Shown one piece after another: positions 5,615-6,372 of a stretch of DNA of 6,372 bases. The stretch comes from Flavobacteriales bacterium (GTDB lineage Bacteria > Bacteroidota > Bacteroidia > Flavobacteriales_F > PHOS-HE28). Numbering within the stretch: the stretch's first letter is position 1; every line of letters begins with the position of its first letter. The stretch is from NCBI GenBank assembly GCA_016710965.1, contig JADJTW010000027.1:1-6372 (forward strand). The letters run 5' to 3'. The notes below the pieces were generated by a model. It was not told where the DNA came from. It was given only the letters and a program-made list of their open reading frames with translations, and did no database searches. Made by a program: the position numbers and the translations under genes.

Positions 5615-6130
5615 ATGCCCAGCAAGAAACCTCACAACATCCCTCCTGCCGGACCCGCAGTACCGCAAAACGTCAATGCCTACCGTAGCACGCTCCAAGA
5701 GGTGGTGAACAAGGCCGTGGCCAACACCGTGTACGAGTTCCATCCCGCCTACTTCACCATCGCCTTCCGTACCGAGGCGGCGGTGGTAGAATGGCCTGCG
5801 GCCTTCGTGATCATTTCCGCTTTCGCCACCACAGGAGAGTCATGGAGCGCGGCACGCAATGCCGAAGCCGATGAACGACTGCATGCCGAATTGCTACGGA
5901 GAGGACACGCACCCATCCGCATCACCGGGTACGATCCTGCAACCGGACATGGTGAGCCAAGTTGGGCGGTGGCGCTACCACTGGACGAGGCGCTGGAACT
6001 CGGACGCGACTTTCTACAGGATGCGATTTTCGAAGTCCAGGGAGATCAGCTCGCAGTAGTTCGGTGCGCTGCTCCTATCGCACGACTCTGTGTGGGGACT
6101 TTCCGTGAAAGAACGCAGATTACTGTATGA
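5615..6130 (+). CDS. DUF3293 domain protein
   Basis: A 171-residue soluble protein with no signal peptide. Residues about 40-150 match my recollection of the DUF3293 pattern: Y40, then FVIISAFATTGESWSAARNA (64-83) at the usual ITAxNP region, ERLHAELLRRG, RITGYDPATGHGEPSWAVALP (102-122), and RDFLQDAIFEVQGDQLAVV (131-149), close to the family's fGQxAif...l.lv ending. The biochemical role of DUF3293 is not known to me. The N-terminal 35 residues are Pro-rich and variable. ATG at 5615 has an A-rich upstream like the other genes. An in-frame GTG at 5558 would overlap the metK stop (GTGA) and add 19 residues, so translational coupling is possible. The gene lies 53 bases after metK on the same strand with no terminator between, so the two are probably one operon. 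Confidence 0.8.
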   Translation: MPSKKPHNIPPAGPAVPQNVNAYRSTLQEVVNKAVANTVYEFHPAYFTIAFRTEAAVVEWPAAFVIISAFATTGESWSAARNAEADERLHAELLRRGHAPIRITGYDPATGHGEPSWAVALPLDEALELGRDFLQDAIFEVQGDQLAVVRCAAPIARLCVGTFRERTQITV

Positions 6131-6145
6131 AATCCCCTGCTGGTT

Positions 6146-6263
6146 CGGGTCTGTGAGCCGTGGCCTTTCAACAGGTACCTTGTCCGTTGAGAAGACCGCA
6201 GGGTCCCCGAAGACGGGAGACCCGGCGAAGGTTCAGACACGGATCGAAGGTCCGCGGGAGCGG
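6146..6263 (+). repeat. Non-coding repeat copy B downstream of the metK operon
   Basis: This tail after the DUF3293 stop contains the three colinear anchors described for 3353-3423. It also holds AAGGTCCGCGGGAGCGG (6247-6263), which matches 2482-2498 at 15 of 17 bases. GGGTC-CCC (6201-6208) and GGG-GACCC (6215-6223) form a bulged hairpin with loop GAAGAC, which could end the operon transcript. No credible protein is encoded between 6131 and 6372. Confidence 0.45.
6195..6216 (-). repeat. 22-base repeat, copy 2 (inverted)
   Basis: The reverse complement of this segment equals 3969-3990 except at two bases. It begins with ACCGCAG on the plus strand and ends CGAAGACGG. Confidence 0.7.
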
Positions 6264-6308
6264 CAGCACACGCAACGGCAACGGCAGTCCCCCGTCTACA
6301 CACGCAGG

Positions 6309-6329
6309 GGGTCACCCGTCTTCGGGAAC
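6309..6329 (+). repeat. Repeat copy 3, inverted relative to 6203-6223
   Basis: The 21 bases starting GGGTCACCCGTCTTCGGG match the reverse complement of 6203-6223 at 19 of 21 positions. The pair could close a large hairpin with an 85-base interior. The copy also contains its own small hairpin, CCCG-TCTT-CGGG (6315-6326). CCCCC/GGGGG (around 6290 and 6307-6311) adds another stem that would compete. Confidence 0.55.
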
Positions 6330-6372
6330 ATTACGCGGGCTTAGTAGTTCCTTCTGCATAATGCGCTGTACG

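Noticed and set aside
4764..5615. 283-residue open frame on the minus strand
   Set aside because: It is fully antisense to metK, has no domain signatures, and is a shadow of its codon bias.

Overview
The window looks like chromosome from a GC-rich member of the Bacteroidota, probably Flavobacteriales-like. The evidence is a type IX secretion (T9SS) C-terminal domain, signal peptides followed by Gln, start codons with A-rich upstream sequence and no Shine-Dalgarno, and one near-ideal Bacteroidota promoter (TTTG, 21 bases, TACATTTG). No phage, transposase, CRISPR, tRNA or rRNA is visible.

Layout: (1) 1-651, minus strand, the N-terminal 217 codons of a secreted protein of unknown function that runs off the left edge. 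(2) 672-815, plus strand, an orphan 3' end of an OmpR/PhoB-family response regulator with no start. (3) 973-2340, a complete CLC-family chloride channel/transporter. (4) 2546-3214, a small secreted protein with Asn-rich beta-helix-like repeats and a degenerate T9SS sorting domain. (5) 3215-4103, almost 900 bases with no intact gene: hairpins, a very G-rich tract at 3491-3632, and possible gene remnants. (6) 4104-4430, a promoter and long structured leader. (7) 4431-5561, metK. (8) 5615-6130, a DUF3293 protein just behind metK. (9) 6131-6372, a non-coding, repeat-rich tail.

The best-integrated unit is promoter, structured leader, metK and the DUF3293 gene. The leader begins at the predicted transcription start with a stem closed by CGCATC/GATGCG. 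Inside it are ATCAAGAG and a GGTAAC...GGTG...GCAAA arrangement resembling the SAM-I riboswitch clan. Because metK makes S-adenosylmethionine, SAM feedback is the natural hypothesis. Downstream, a second CGCATC and several competing complementary segments could act as the switching part.

A second theme is a set of short GC-rich repeats shared among the gaps after clc, after the T9SS gene, before metK and after the DUF3293 gene. They look like one dispersed family of palindromic elements. The two 3' gene remnants and the G-rich tract suggest a rearranged stretch, or possibly an imperfect assembly.
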